In this document: positions 39,938 through 49,806 of the stretch, piece by piece
Layout: every line of letters starts with the position of its first letter
Numbering within the stretch: position 1 is the first letter of the stretch
Origin: Ruminococcus sp.
GTDB lineage: Bacteria; Bacillota; Clostridia; Oscillospirales; Ruminococcaceae
DNA length: 60,752 nt
NCBI GenBank assembly: GCA_017460665.1
Contig: JAFUAO010000018.1
Coordinates: 1 to 60,752 of the forward strand
Direction of reading: 5' to 3'
Notes under the pieces: generated by a model
Told to the model about the DNA's origin: nothing
The model's input: only the letters and a program-made list of their open reading frames with translations
Databases searched by the model: none
Made by a program: the position numbers and the translations under genes

Positions 39938-40241
39938 GTATAAGTGTCTCCGGAGGAGCCTCCGGAGACCTTCATTGAGGCTTTATTGGCTATGCCATTA
40001 AGATATCAGGAGCTCCCATCTACGGGCTCCGCCAAAAAAGTACCGGACTATCGCCGCTTAGGATCTTTTCCTACGATGAAGAAAAGCGGCTTTTTCAGCC
40101 TGCACCGATCCAGACGATGCTCTAAAAATCATTCCAGCCGATCTGCCTGCTGATACACCGGACTTCCATACGCATACTTATTTGAGGAGCTGCGGCGACC
40201 CTTTCCGCTGCTCCTCCGTACCACGAAAGCGAGGTCACATA
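39938..40241 (+). ncRNA. Long structured leader or small RNA upstream of RNase J
   Basis: About 300 bases with no credible coding frame. Helices: GTCTCCGGAG/CTCCGGAGAC (39946-39969), TTGGC/GCCAA (39986-40035) enclosing GGAGC/GCTCC (40009-40030), a terminator-like hairpin ending in TTTTT (40053-40095), and GAGGAGC/GCTCCTC (40184-40216) just before the GAGGT ribosome binding site. The word GGAGGAGC at 39952-39959 can also pair with GCTCCTCC at 40210-40217, in competition with the copy at 40184-40190. It could be an attenuated leader or a 160-nt small RNA followed by read-through. No known riboswitch class is recognised. Confidence 0.55.
40053..40095 (+). terminator. Intrinsic terminator-like hairpin inside the RNase J leader
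   Basis: GCCGCTT (40053-40059) pairs with AAGCGGC (40084-40090), with an inner TAGGA/TCCTA stem, followed by TTTTT. It stands about 150 bases before the coding start. Confidence 0.65.
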
Positions 40242-42077
40242 GTGAACGAAAAGGACAACTCAGTTAAAAAGCCACGCAGACGCACTTCCTCTGCTCCTGC
40301 CGGGACCAGACAGCGTGCCGTTAAGAAAAAGGCTGCGGCAGAGGCCACTGTTATCCAGGAGAGCGCTGCTAAGGCTCCTGCAAAGCGCACCCGCACCACA
40401 CGCACCAAGGAGGTCAAGAAGACTCCCGTAAGGATCATCCCTCTGGGAGGCCTCAACGAGATCGGCAAGAACATGACCGTCTTTGAATGCTCCAATGATA
40501 TGTTCATACTGGACTGCGGACTTGCCTTCCCCGACGCCGATATGCCCGGCGTTGACATCGTTATCCCCGATTTTACCTACGTCGAGCGCAATGCCGACAA
40601 GATCCGTGGCATCGTCATCACCCACGGCCATGAGGACCACATCGGCGGTCTGGCTTACCTGCTGAAAAGGGTGAACGTCCCCGTTTATGCCACGAGACTG
40701 ACTATCGGCCTTATCGAGGCCAAGCTCAAGGAGCAGGGCCTGTCCGGAAAGGTCCGCCTCAATGTAGTGGAGCCCAAAAAGACCGTGAAAATGGGCTGTA
40801 TGGCAGTTGAATTCATCAAGGTCAACCACTCGATCCCCGATTCTGTGGGAATGGCTATACACACTCCTGCCGGTATCATCGTACACACCGGCGATTTCAA
40901 GGTGGATTACTCCCCTATCGACGGCAAGATCATCGACCTTGCCCGCTTCGGCGAGCTGGGGAGCAGAGGCGTCCTTGCTCTTATGGCGGACTCCACAAAT
41001 GCCGAGCGCCCGGGCTACACTCACTCTGAGCGCACTGTGGGAGAGTCCTTCGACAGGCTCTTCAAGAAGGGCGAGGGCAAGCGCATCATCATCGCTACCT
41101 TCTCCTCAAATATCCACCGTGTACAGCAGATCATCAACTGCGCTGTCCGCTACGGCAGAAAGGTCGCCGTTTTCGGACGCAGCATGATCAATGTCATCAA
41201 TACCGCTATAGAGCTGGGCTATCTTGACGTTCCCGACGGCGTGATCATCGACATAGAGCTGATGAACCGCTATGAGAACGAGAGGATCGTCCTTATAACT
41301 ACCGGAAGTCAGGGCGAGCCTATGTCCGCTCTCACCAGAATGGCCATGAACGACCACAAGAAGGTCAACATCACGCCCATGGACTTCATCATAATCTCCG
41401 CTACCCCTATCCCCGGCAACGAAAAGTTCGTCACCCGTGTGGTCAACGAGCTGATGAAGTCCGGCGCTGAGGTGGTCTATGAGGCTATGTACGAGGTACA
41501 CGTTTCCGGCCACGCCTGCCAGGAGGAGCTAAAGCTCATGCAGGCCCTTACCAAGCCAAAATTTTTCATCCCCGTCCATGGTGAGTACAAGCACCTTAAA
41601 AAACACGCCGACCTTGCCGTACAAATGGGTATCCCCAAGGAGAACGTGATCATCGCTGAGATCGGCAACGTGATCGAAACTGACGGAAACTCCATGAAGA
41701 TCGTTTCTCAGGTGCCCTCCGGAAGGATTCTGGTCGACGGCCTCGGAGTCGGCGACGTGGGCTCGATCGTGCTCCGTGACAGAAAGCACCTTGCTCAGGA
41801 CGGCCTGATCATCATAGTTATCGGCATTGAGAGAGCCACCAATGAGATCGTTGCCGGACCCGACATCATCTCAAGAGGCTTCGTTTATGTAAGAGAGTCC
41901 GAGGAGCTCATGGAGGAGGCAAAGGCTATCCTTTCAAACACCCTGGCCGGCTGCTCCTACGCCGAGCTCAAGGAGTGGAACACCCTCAAGGGCAAGATGA
42001 GGGACGCTCTTTCTGACTACATCTACCAGAAGACTAAGCGCAGTCCCATGATACTCCCGATCATCATGGAGACCTGA
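40242..42077 (+). CDS. rnj: Ribonuclease J
   Basis: A 611-residue metallo-beta-lactamase/beta-CASP ribonuclease with 5' exonuclease and endonuclease activity in mRNA decay and rRNA processing. The catalytic THGHEDHIGG lies near residue 127, the GDFKVD and DSTNAERPGYT strands follow, and VSGHACQEEL marks the beta-CASP part. The GTG start at 40242 has GAGGT upstream. The first 60 residues are a Lys/Arg/Ala-rich extension (KKPRRRTSS, AKAPAKRTRTTR) absent from Bacillus RNase J and probably RNA-binding. First coding gene after the structured leader, followed by gdpP after 33 bases. Confidence 0.95.
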   Translation: MNEKDNSVKKPRRRTSSAPAGTRQRAVKKKAAAEATVIQESAAKAPAKRTRTTRTKEVKKTPVRIIPLGGLNEIGKNMTVFECSNDMFILDCGLAFPDADMPGVDIVIPDFTYVERNADKIRGIVITHGHEDHIGGLAYLLKRVNVPVYATRLTIGLIEAKLKEQGLSGKVRLNVVEPKKTVKMGCMAVEFIKVNHSIPDSVGMAIHTPAGIIVHTGDFKVDYSPIDGKIIDLARFGELGSRGVLALMADSTNAERPGYTHSERTVGESFDRLFKKGEGKRIIIATFSSNIHRVQQIINCAVRYGRKVAVFGRSMINVINTAIELGYLDVPDGVIIDIELMNRYENERIVLITTGSQGEPMSALTRMAMNDHKKVNITPMDFIIISATPIPGNEKFVTRVVNELMKSGAEVVYEAMYEVHVSGHACQEELKLMQALTKPKFFIPVHGEYKHLKKHADLAVQMGIPKENVIIAEIGNVIETDGNSMKIVSQVPSGRILVDGLGVGDVGSIVLRDRKHLAQDGLIIIVIGIERATNEIVAGPDIISRGFVYVRESEELMEEAKAILSNTLAGCSYAELKEWNTLKGKMRDALSDYIYQKTKRSPMILPIIMET

Positions 42078-42110
42078 TAATAACGAGACTCAACGAAAGG
42101 AGCTGAGGAC

Positions 42111-44081
42111 TTGAGGAACAGATTTCCCGCATTATTCGTGGTGCTCCTGCTTCTGCTACTGGCAGACTCAGGCGCCTGTGCGGCGATGCTGTACAAGTAT
42201 AACAACACCTGTGGACTGATCTGCATGGCTGTTGCTGCTGCGCTGATACTGGGACTTATAGTCCTCGCTGTATTCTACGGCAGGAACTCGATCAGGCACG
42301 TCTCAAAGATGAACGCTCATCTGGAGAACTCTGCCGCTGAGTTCATGGAGAGCCTCCCGGCGCCTGTGGCCGTTATCGACGCCCAGAACAGGTTCGTCTG
42401 GTACAACCACCTCTTCGCCGAGAGGATAAGCCTCGGCTCCGACCCCTACGGTATGGAGCTGGAGGGCTATGTGAAGCTGGACGTGCGGACCCTGACGGAG
42501 GAGGGCTATTCCTTCTGCCACGTCAACGGCTCCTTCTATAAGGTGACTGCGGAGAAGTTCACCAAGAACGATCTGACCTTCTTCATACTATACTTCCACG
42601 ACGAGACCGCCTATATCACCCTGAAAAAGAACTCAGAGGCAGCTCACCCCAACGTGGTGATCCTAACTATCGACAACTACGACGACATCGTCCAGAACGC
42701 CAAGGAGAGCGAAAAGGCTCAGGCCTCGCTGGAGATCGAAAAGCTGATCGAGCGCTTCATGGGGAGCACCTCTGGATTCATCAAGCGGACCTCCTCCAAC
42801 ACCTTCTACGCCGTGCTGGAGAACCGCCACCTAGAGGAGAAGATCAGCGACAAGTTCAAGATCCTCGATGCCGCCCGTGAGATCAAGATCGCCGGGAAGT
42901 TCCCGCTGACCTTCTCTATCGGAGTGGGTCAGGGCGCCGATACCCTCGACGAGAGCGAGCGGATCGCAAGACAGTGCCTGGATATGGCCCTCGGACGGGG
43001 CGGAGATCAGGCAGTCGTCAAGACCGAGGCCGGCTACCGCTTCTTCGGCGGAGTCTCGAAGGGCGTGGAGAAGATGTCACGGTCTAAAACGAGGATCATC
43101 GCCAATGCTCTCCAGGACCTGATCATGAACTCTGATACGGTCTTTATCATGGGACACCGCTTCGGCGACCTTGACTCGGTAGGCGCTTCCTGCGGCATGG
43201 CGGGGGCTGTGAGACTGCTGGGGAAGAACGCAAGGATCGCTGTTGACAGGCACAAGAACCTTGCCTCGCACCTCATCGACATCGTCGAGGAGCAAATGGG
43301 CGAGGACCTGTTCATAACTCCCGGCCAGGCCGCCGATGAGATCTCATCCGGAGACCTGCTGATCGTTACCGACACCCATAACAAGGACTTCATCGAGAGC
43401 CGTGAGCTCTACGAGAAGGCAAAAAGCGTGGTAGTCATCGACCACCACCGCAAGACGGTCAACTTCATCGACAACGCTGTTATCTTCCACCACGAGCCCT
43501 ATGCCTCCTCCGCTTCGGAAATGGTGGCTGAGCTCATACAGTATTTCAACTTCGACACGGACGAGCGTATCCCCTCCTGCGTGGCGGACGCTCTGCTCTC
43601 AGGCATCATGCTGGACACCAAGAACTTCGTCATGAGGACCGGCGTGAGGACCTTCGAGGCTGCTGCTTTCCTGAAAAAAATGGGGGCAGATACCGTGGCG
43701 GTGAAGCTGCTGTTCTCAAATTCTATCGACTCTTACAGGCGCAAGACCCAGATCGTTGCGTCTGCAAAGATACATGACCGGTGCGCTGTCGCTGCGGCGG
43801 ACTTCCGCTCGGACGACATACGCCTGGTGGCTCCTCAGGCCGCTGACGAGCTGCTGAGCATCTCCGACGTGGACGCCTCATTCGTCCTCTACAAGACAGG
43901 AGCTACCGTGAACATCTCCGCCAGATCCCTGGGCGCAGTGAACGTGCAGGTGATCATGGAGAAGCTGGGGGGCGGCGGTCATCAGACCATGGCTGCGGCC
44001 CAGCTGGAGGGCGTTTCCGTGGAGGAGGCCGTGAAGGCTCTCTTCCGTGCTATCGACGAGCGCTCAGAGGACGTGAACTGA
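42111..44081 (+). CDS. gdpP: GdpP-type cyclic-di-AMP phosphodiesterase
   Basis: A 656-residue membrane enzyme. Two transmembrane helices (about 6-25 and 31-53) are followed by a PAS-like domain (about 75-155), a degenerate GGDEF domain (about 170-300), a DHH phosphoesterase domain ([12 protein letters not shown] near residue 347, VVIDHHR near residue 443) and a DHHA1 domain ending [13 protein letters not shown]. It hydrolyses the second messenger c-di-AMP. The order gdpP-rplI-dnaB is conserved in Firmicutes. The start is TTG at 42111 with AAAGGAG upstream. An internal terminator lies between it and rplI. Confidence 0.95.
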   Translation: MRNRFPALFVVLLLLLLADSGACAAMLYKYNNTCGLICMAVAAALILGLIVLAVFYGRNSIRHVSKMNAHLENSAAEFMESLPAPVAVIDAQNRFVWYNHLFAERISLGSDPYGMELEGYVKLDVRTLTEEGYSFCHVNGSFYKVTAEKFTKNDLTFFILYFHDETAYITLKKNSEAAHPNVVILTIDNYDDIVQNAKESEKAQASLEIEKLIERFMGSTSGFIKRTSSNTFYAVLENRHLEEKISDKFKILDAAREIKIAGKFPLTFSIGVGQGADTLDESERIARQCLDMALGRGGDQAVVKTEAGYRFFGGVSKGVEKMSRSKTRIIANALQDLIMNSDTVFIMGHRFGDLDSVGASCGMAGAVRLLGKNARIAVDRHKNLASHLIDIVEEQMGEDLFITPGQAADEISSGDLLIVTDTHNKDFIESRELYEKAKSVVVIDHHRKTVNFIDNAVIFHHEPYASSASEMVAELIQYFNFDTDERIPSCVADALLSGIMLDTKNFVMRTGVRTFEAAAFLKKMGADTVAVKLLFSNSIDSYRRKTQIVASAKIHDRCAVAAADFRSDDIRLVAPQAADELLSISDVDASFVLYKTGATVNISARSLGAVNVQVIMEKLGGGGHQTMAAAQLEGVSVEEAVKALFRAIDERSEDVN

Positions 44082-44090
44082 TAATGATAA

Positions 44091-44126
44091 ATGTAAGCCG
44101 CCTTTTCGGAGGCTTACATATTTTTT
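44091..44126 (+). terminator. Internal terminator-like hairpin between gdpP and rplI
   Basis: ATGTAAGCC (44091-44099) pairs with GGCTTACAT (44111-44119), then ATTTTTT. It ends about 20 bases before the rplI start and probably allows partial read-through. Confidence 0.8.
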
Positions 44127-44145
44127 ACGAAAGGCTGGTATAAAT

Positions 44146-44592
44146 ATGAAAGTCATTTTCTTACAGGACGTTAAGGGATCAGGCAAAAAGGGCGAGGTCA
44201 AGAACGTGGCCGACGGCTACGCAAGGAATATGCTCCTGCCCAAGGGCCTGGCTGTAGAGGCCAACAACGCCAATATGAGCAAGCTGGCTGGCCAGCAGGC
44301 CTCTGCCGCACACAAGATCGAGGTGGAGAAGCAGGCCGCCAACGACGCTGCTGCAAAGCTGAAGGACAAGAAGGTCATCATCAAGGCCAAGGCAGGCAGC
44401 GGCAGCCGTCTATTCGGCTCGGTGACTGCCGCTCATGTCTCTCAGGCTATCAAGGAGCAGTTCGGCGTCGATGTGGACAAGAAGAAGATCGCCCTCTCCA
44501 CAGACATCAAGAGCTTCGGCTCATACAAGGCCACGGTCAAGCTGTACACCGGGATCTCCGAGACAGTTGACGTAGAAGTTACTGAGGGCTGA
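44146..44592 (+). CDS. rplI: 50S ribosomal protein L9
   Basis: A 148-residue large-subunit protein with the typical dumbbell. The N-terminal globular domain begins [17 protein letters not shown] with [17 protein letters not shown], then a long connecting helix (residues 45-75) and the C-terminal domain with [13 protein letters not shown]. Full length. It lies 20 bases after the internal hairpin, and its stop is separated from the dnaB start by one base, so the two are coupled. Confidence 0.98.
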   Translation: MKVIFLQDVKGSGKKGEVKNVADGYARNMLLPKGLAVEANNANMSKLAGQQASAAHKIEVEKQAANDAAAKLKDKKVIIKAKAGSGSRLFGSVTAAHVSQAIKEQFGVDVDKKKIALSTDIKSFGSYKATVKLYTGISETVDVEVTEG

Positions 44593-44593
44593 T

Positions 44594-45946
44594 ATGGACG
44601 AGAACAACTTGTTTTCTCAGGAAGGAGTGCTACCCCACAGTATCGAGGCGGAGCAGTCCGTCCTCGGCGCTATCCTCGCCGATCCCTCGATCCTGCCCAG
44701 CGTAGTCGAGCAGATCAGGGGGGATTATTTCTACAGCGAGCAGCACAAGGGACTGTACTCCATCATCATGCGTATGTTCACCTCAGGCGTGCCGGTGGAC
44801 ATCGTCACTGTGCTCAACGAGGCGGAAAAGCTCCACATCTTCGAGAGCGCTGCCGACGGCCGGCGGTATTTGGCGGAGATCGGCAATATGCTGCCCTCCA
44901 CCGCCCACATCGACAGCTACTGCAAGATCGTTGCGGACAAGTATTACCTGCGGAGCCTGAGCTACGTCGCCCAGTCGATCATGGACGAGATCCGCTCCGG
45001 CGAGGCCGACGCAAAGCTGCTCATGGACTCCGCCGAGCAGAAGATCTATGACATACGCCAGGGCCGTGACGTGAAGGGCCTCTCCCCTCTTGGGGACGCC
45101 ATTATCGAGGCATATGACCGTATCGGAAAGCTGGCCAGCCCCGACAGAGAAAAGTACATCGGCGCAAGGACCGGCTATACGCTCCTGGACACGATCACGT
45201 CAGGCCTCAACAAGTCAGACCTGATCATCATCGCTGCCCGTCCCGGTATGGGAAAGACCTCCTTCGCCATGAATATCGCCACGAATGTGGCAAGGCGCAA
45301 CGACAAGGACGTGGTCACCTTCAATCTGGAAATGTCCAAGGAGCAGCTCGCTACCCGTATCCTCTCCACTGAGGCGCTGGTGGACTCAAGCTCCCTGAGG
45401 AACGGACGGATCAAGCAGGACGACTGGTCAAGGCTGGCTACCAGCGCAGGCTTCCTCAGCACTCTGCCGATGTATATTGACGATACTGCCAGCATGACGG
45501 TCCAGCAGATGAAGGCCAAGCTCAGAAGAGTGAAGAACCTAGGGCTGGTCATCATCGACTACTTGCAGCTCATGGACTCAAATTCACGCTCAGACAACCG
45601 TGTCACCGTCATCTCGGAGATCACCCGTCAGCTAAAGGTCATGGCCAAGGAGCTGAACGTGCCGGTGATCCTTCTGTCACAGCTCTCACGAGCCGTGGAG
45701 AGCCGTACCGACAAGCGGCCCATGCTGTCGGATCTGCGTGAATCGGGCTCTATCGAGCAGGACGCTGACATCGTTCTTTTCCTGTACCGTGATGCGTACT
45801 ATAATAAGGAAAGCCAGCGGCAGAACATCTCGGAGTGCATCATCGCCAAGAACCGTCACGGCGAGACCGGTACTGTGGAGCTGATCTGGGACGGTCAGTA
45901 CACTCGCTTCTCCAATCCGGAGTACAACGCTCCGCCGGAAAACTGA
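44594..45946 (+). CDS. dnaB: Replicative DNA helicase
   Basis: A 450-residue hexameric helicase that unwinds DNA at the replication fork. The N-terminal primase-interacting domain (PHSIEAEQSVLGAIL) is followed by a RecA-like ATPase with Walker A ARPGMGKTSFAMN near residue 217, Walker B VIIDYLQLM and DLRESGSIEQDADIV. Length is as expected, so no intein is present. In Bacillus nomenclature this gene is dnaC. It is tightly packed between rplI and tilS, one base from each. Confidence 0.97.
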   Translation: MDENNLFSQEGVLPHSIEAEQSVLGAILADPSILPSVVEQIRGDYFYSEQHKGLYSIIMRMFTSGVPVDIVTVLNEAEKLHIFESAADGRRYLAEIGNMLPSTAHIDSYCKIVADKYYLRSLSYVAQSIMDEIRSGEADAKLLMDSAEQKIYDIRQGRDVKGLSPLGDAIIEAYDRIGKLASPDREKYIGARTGYTLLDTITSGLNKSDLIIIAARPGMGKTSFAMNIATNVARRNDKDVVTFNLEMSKEQLATRILSTEALVDSSSLRNGRIKQDDWSRLATSAGFLSTLPMYIDDTASMTVQQMKAKLRRVKNLGLVIIDYLQLMDSNSRSDNRVTVISEITRQLKVMAKELNVPVILLSQLSRAVESRTDKRPMLSDLRESGSIEQDADIVLFLYRDAYYNKESQRQNISECIIAKNRHGETGTVELIWDGQYTRFSNPEYNAPPEN

Positions 45947-45947
45947 T

Positions 45948-47321
45948 ATGCTGGATAAGATCTTAGGGACTATCCGGAGATACGGTATGCTGGAAAGCGG
46001 CGAAACGGCCGTCTGCGGCCTTTCAGGAGGTGCGGACAGCGTTTGCCTGCTGCTGGCTCTGCTGGAGCTCAGCCCAAAACTGGGCATCACCGTGGAGGCC
46101 GTCCATGTGGACCACTGCCTCAGAGGTGAGGAGAGCAAGCGTGACGAGGCCTTTTGCAGGGAGCTCTGCCAGAGGCTGGGCGTGGCTTACTCCGCCGTGA
46201 GCTGCGATGTGAAGGGCTTTGCCCGGGAAAAGGGGCTCTCTACCGAGGAGGCCGCCCGTGAGCTGCGCTACGGGATCTTCGCAGAGCGCTCTGCCGGGAA
46301 AAAGCTGGCTACCGCCCACAACGCCGGGGACTGCCTTGAAACTGCCCTGCTGAACCTGACAAGGGGGACGGCTCTCAGGGGAATGTGCGGGATCCCACCT
46401 GTCCGTGGGAACGTGATCCGGCCCCTCATTGCGGTGACTCGCCGTGAGATCGAGGCTTTTCTCAGGGAAAGACAGCAGCCCTTCGTTACCGATTCCACCA
46501 ATCTGTCAGACGACTACAGCCGCAACAGGATCCGCCATACCGTGATCCCGGCCTTGGAGGAGATCAACGGCTCGGTGATCGAGACCTCTGTGCGCTCCCT
46601 TGAGGCCATGCGTGAGGAGAACTCCCTTATCGAGGAGCTGACAGACCAGGCCATGGCTAAATGCCGGCAGGGAGAGTCGCTGGTGGGGCTTTCGGAGCTC
46701 CACGGGGCCATCAGGCGGCGGTGCATAGCAAGGCTCCTGACCGAACGGAGCCTCCCCTACTCCTACGAGAGACTCAAAGAGGCGGAAAGGATCGCTGAAA
46801 AAGGCGGAAAGCTCTGCGTTTCCGGGGACCTTTTCCTGGTGGGAGAGGCCGGTGTCCTCAGCCTTGAAAGGCTCAGCAGCGAGCCTGTCCCTTATGTGGA
46901 GAAGGAGCTGGTGATCGGCGAGAACAGGCTCTTCGACGGCAGGATCCTACTCTGTCAGGAGGCTGATCGTGATGAAATGGAGAAAGTTTTCTCCGTTCAC
47001 AATAAATTAACAATTCAGTTCCTGGATCATGATAAAATAAAAGGACGGGCCGTGCTCAGGAGCAGGAAATTCGGCGACCGCATAAGGCTCGCCGGAAGAG
47101 ATCATTCCTCCTCCGTCAAAAAGCTGATAAACGAGAATATCCCTCGGGAGCTCCGCAGCACCCTCCATTTCATCGAGGACGAGGCGGGCACGATCTACGC
47201 TGAGGGCCTCGGTATCGCTCAGAGCGCTGCACCGGATCAGTCCACCAAACGACTGCTGAAGATAAGTGTAATAAAAACTATGTCCGATTGGAGTGAAACG
47301 CTTGACACCAAAAAGAAATAA
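45948..47321 (+). CDS. tilS: tRNA(Ile)-lysidine synthase
   Basis: A 457-residue enzyme that converts the wobble cytidine of the CAU-anticodon tRNA-Ile to lysidine, so that it reads AUA. The PP-loop motif [12 protein letters not shown] lies near residue 24-35, HNAGDCLET near residue 125 and [10 protein letters not shown] near residue 185. A TilS substrate-binding domain and the C-terminal [17 protein letters not shown] segment complete it. One base after dnaB and overlapping ftsH by 20 bases, as in many Firmicutes where tilS and ftsH are neighbours. Confidence 0.95.
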   Translation: MLDKILGTIRRYGMLESGETAVCGLSGGADSVCLLLALLELSPKLGITVEAVHVDHCLRGEESKRDEAFCRELCQRLGVAYSAVSCDVKGFAREKGLSTEEAARELRYGIFAERSAGKKLATAHNAGDCLETALLNLTRGTALRGMCGIPPVRGNVIRPLIAVTRREIEAFLRERQQPFVTDSTNLSDDYSRNRIRHTVIPALEEINGSVIETSVRSLEAMREENSLIEELTDQAMAKCRQGESLVGLSELHGAIRRRCIARLLTERSLPYSYERLKEAERIAEKGGKLCVSGDLFLVGEAGVLSLERLSSEPVPYVEKELVIGENRLFDGRILLCQEADRDEMEKVFSVHNKLTIQFLDHDKIKGRAVLRSRKFGDRIRLAGRDHSSSVKKLINENIPRELRSTLHFIEDEAGTIYAEGLGIAQSAAPDQSTKRLLKISVIKTMSDWSETLDTKKK

Positions 47322-49227
47322 CGGCATCATCACCTATATCCTCATAATCCTCATCGCTATAGGCTGTATCTTCTTCGTCAGCTCAAAGCTGGCCGATACC
47401 GCTGACCGCACCGAGTATTCCTCTGTGATCAGCCATTTCGACAACTACGAGGTGTGCTACTATGAGCTGGATCTGGGTACCGGCGAGCTGACTTACCAGC
47501 TCAGAGGCGAGGAGAACAAGAGGAAGTACAACGTTCCCAACGTGGATATCTTCTACCACGATACCGAGAACTACCGTCAGGAGTACAAGGAACGCTACCC
47601 CGACGAGGACCTGTGGCAGGACTATATCAAGATCACTGACAGGACCTGGCTTTATTCGCTGATCCCTGTGATCCTTACCGTGATTCTGGGCTGCGCTATC
47701 CTCTACTTCATGATGAAGCAGAGCGGAGGCGGCGGAAAGTATACCTCCTTCGGAAAGGCCAACCTTAAGGCTCAGGCCAGCGCAAGAAAGGCTACATTCA
47801 AGGACGTGGCCGGTGCGGACGAGGAAAAGCAGGAGCTCCAGGAGATAGTGGACTTCCTAAAGCACCCCAACAAGTACTCACAGTTGGGCGCTAAGGTGCC
47901 TAAGGGCGTGCTGCTGCTGGGACCTCCCGGAACAGGTAAGACATTGCTTGCAAGAGCTGTGGCCGGCGAGGCCGGCTGCCCCTTCTTCCCGATCTCCGGC
48001 TCGGACTTCGTTGAGATGTTCGTGGGCGTGGGAGCCTCCCGTGTGAGAGATCTGTTCGAGCAGGCCAAAAAACACGCTCCGGCTATCATCTTCATCGACG
48101 AGATCGACGCTGTCGGCCGTCACAGAGGCGCCGGACTCGGCGGAGGCCATGACGAGCGTGAGCAGACCCTCAACCAGCTCCTTGTTGAAATGGACGGCTT
48201 TACCGGCAACGAGAGCGTTATCGTGATCGCTGCCACTAACCGCCGTGATATACTCGATCCCGCTCTTCTCCGTCCCGGACGCTTCGACCGCCAGATCGTG
48301 GTTGGCTACCCCGACGTCAAGGGCCGTGAGGAGATCCTGAAGGTCCATGCCGCTAACAAGTCCATCGGACCGGACGTTGACCTAAAGGTCATCGCTCAGA
48401 CGACTCAGGGCTTCACCGGCGCAGATCTTGAGAACCTGCTGAACGAAGCCGCTCTCCTTGCTGCAAGAAATAACCGCAAGGCCATCACTGAGGGCGACAT
48501 CGAGGAGGCCACCATGAAGGTCATCGCCGGACCTGAGAAGAAGTCCCGTATCGTCACCGAGCGTGACAAGAGAGTCACCGCCTACCATGAGGCCGGCCAT
48601 GCGATCGCTGCCTATAACCTGCCGACTCAGGACAAGGTACACCAGGTAACGATCATCCAGCGTGGAATGGCCGCAGGTCTGACTGTGACCCGTCCCGATA
48701 ACGACGACCAGCACGTCTCCCGGAACCAGATGCGTGAGAACATCATCATGCTGCTGGGCGGAAGAGTCGCTGAGGAGCTGATCCTTGACGACATCTGCAC
48801 AGGCGCCTCCAACGACATCGAGCGTGCCACTAAGACCGCAAGGAACATGGTCACAAAGTACGGTTTCTCCAAGAAGCTGGGAACTGTGGTCTACGGCTCG
48901 GACAGCGATGAGGTGTTCCTGGGCAAGGATTACGGCCACACACGCAACTACAGCGAGACTATCGCTGCTCAGATCGACGAGGAGGTCAAGTCTATCATCG
49001 AGAAGGCCTATGAGGACTGTAAGGTGATCCTGACCGCCAATACCGATAAGCTCCACCTGCTGGCAAAGTACCTGCTGAAATATGAGAAGATCAGCGGTGA
49101 GGACTTTGAAAAGCTCATGAAGGGCCAGATGGGCGATGAGGTCTTCGCTGACCAGCCTGCTGAGCCTGAGGCTCCCAAGGAGCGGGACGATGGGTCCTCC
49201 TACTCCGAGGACGGCATAATCGAATAA
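47302..49227 (+). CDS. ftsH: ATP-dependent zinc metalloprotease FtsH
   Basis: A 641-residue membrane-anchored AAA protease that degrades misfolded membrane and regulatory proteins. Two transmembrane helices (about 10-29 and 120-139) flank a short outer domain. Then come the Walker [14 protein letters not shown], Walker [13 protein letters not shown], the SRH region ([20 protein letters not shown], exactly 20 residues) and the zinc site HEAGH. The TTG at 47302, with GGAG eight bases upstream, fits better than the GTG at 47293, which lacks a ribosome binding site. It overlaps tilS by 20 bases. Last gene of the rnj-gdpP-rplI-dnaB-tilS-ftsH block, closed by a strong terminator. Confidence 0.95.
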   Translation: MTPKRNNGIITYILIILIAIGCIFFVSSKLADTADRTEYSSVISHFDNYEVCYYELDLGTGELTYQLRGEENKRKYNVPNVDIFYHDTENYRQEYKERYPDEDLWQDYIKITDRTWLYSLIPVILTVILGCAILYFMMKQSGGGGKYTSFGKANLKAQASARKATFKDVAGADEEKQELQEIVDFLKHPNKYSQLGAKVPKGVLLLGPPGTGKTLLARAVAGEAGCPFFPISGSDFVEMFVGVGASRVRDLFEQAKKHAPAIIFIDEIDAVGRHRGAGLGGGHDEREQTLNQLLVEMDGFTGNESVIVIAATNRRDILDPALLRPGRFDRQIVVGYPDVKGREEILKVHAANKSIGPDVDLKVIAQTTQGFTGADLENLLNEAALLAARNNRKAITEGDIEEATMKVIAGPEKKSRIVTERDKRVTAYHEAGHAIAAYNLPTQDKVHQVTIIQRGMAAGLTVTRPDNDDQHVSRNQMRENIIMLLGGRVAEELILDDICTGASNDIERATKTARNMVTKYGFSKKLGTVVYGSDSDEVFLGKDYGHTRNYSETIAAQIDEEVKSIIEKAYEDCKVILTANTDKLHLLAKYLLKYEKISGEDFEKLMKGQMGDEVFADQPAEPEAPKERDDGSSYSEDGIIE

Positions 49228-49233
49228 AAAAGC

Positions 49234-49263
49234 GCTCCCGGAGCTTTTCCGGGAGCTTTTTTG
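49234..49263 (+). terminator. Terminator of the rnj-ftsH block
   Basis: GCTCCCGGA (49234-49242) pairs with TCCGGGAGC (49248-49256), then TTTTTT. Confidence 0.95.
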
Positions 49264-49272
49264 CGTTATGTG

Positions 49273-49321
49273 CTCCCATGAGATATTTATTGTTGACTTA
49301 TGGGAGTTTTTGTGGTAAAAT
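49273..49321 (+). promoter_or_regulatory. Promoter with flanking inverted repeat for the PH-domain gene
   Basis: TTGACT (49293-49298), a 17-base spacer and TAAAAT (49316-49321). CTCCCAT (49273-49279) and ATGGGAG (49300-49306) bracket the -35 box as an inverted repeat with a 20-base gap, possibly an operator. Confidence 0.7.
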
Positions 49322-49386
49322 AAGAGAAAGGCGGTCTGCGCTGTGTGCAGAGGGCCGCTCATCTTCTCGATCAGGAGGGCTATATT

Positions 49387-49794
49387 ATGGGAAAGAAAGA
49401 TATAAACTACGTCTGGACAGACAAAAAGCGCACTCTCTTCGGCTGGCCTCTCTCCTTCACAAGATACTACCTTACTGAGACCAAGTTCATCACCCAGCGT
49501 GGCTTTCTCAGCATTGATGAGGACGAGATCGATCTTTACAAAATCACCGATAAAAAGGTAAAGCGTCCCTTCTTCCAGAGAATGTTCGGCTGCGGCTCTA
49601 TAATCATCTACAGCAGAGATGCCGATACTCCCACCAAGGAGGTACACTGCGTGAAAAACGTCCGTGCTGTCTCCGACCAGATCGACAAGTACCTGAATAT
49701 CATGCGTGACAGATACGGTATCCGTGGAAGAGATATGATCATGCACGACGGCTTCCATGATGTTGACGGCGACGGTATCGACGACAGCTATTGA
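49387..49794 (+). CDS. Soluble bacterial PH-domain protein with Asp-rich tail
   Basis: A 135-residue cytosolic protein without membrane helices. Residues 15-105 form a bPH2-like fold (RYYLTETKFITQRGFLSIDEDEIDLY read across residues 26-51; then the CGSIIIYSRD strand and a closing helix). Residues 122-134 end with DVDGDGIDD, an EF-hand-like calcium loop pattern without a visible partner helix. GGAGGG precedes the ATG. The next gene starts 12 bases later, so they probably form an operon. Function unknown; this differs from the membrane PH pair at 35445-37368. Confidence 0.7.
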   Translation: MGKKDINYVWTDKKRTLFGWPLSFTRYYLTETKFITQRGFLSIDEDEIDLYKITDKKVKRPFFQRMFGCGSIIIYSRDADTPTKEVHCVKNVRAVSDQIDKYLNIMRDRYGIRGRDMIMHDGFHDVDGDGIDDSY

Positions 49795-49806
49795 TAGGTG
49801 ACAGGA

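Noticed and set aside
39944-40153. 69-codon ORF in the RNase J leader
   Set aside because: It has a GTG start inside a stable hairpin, no ribosome binding site and an amino-acid composition without recognisable pattern; structure of the RNA explains the region better.
48382-49758. 458-codon minus-strand ORF opposite ftsH
   Set aside because: It is a reading-frame shadow of the well-supported ftsH gene, with no ribosome binding site or family pattern.
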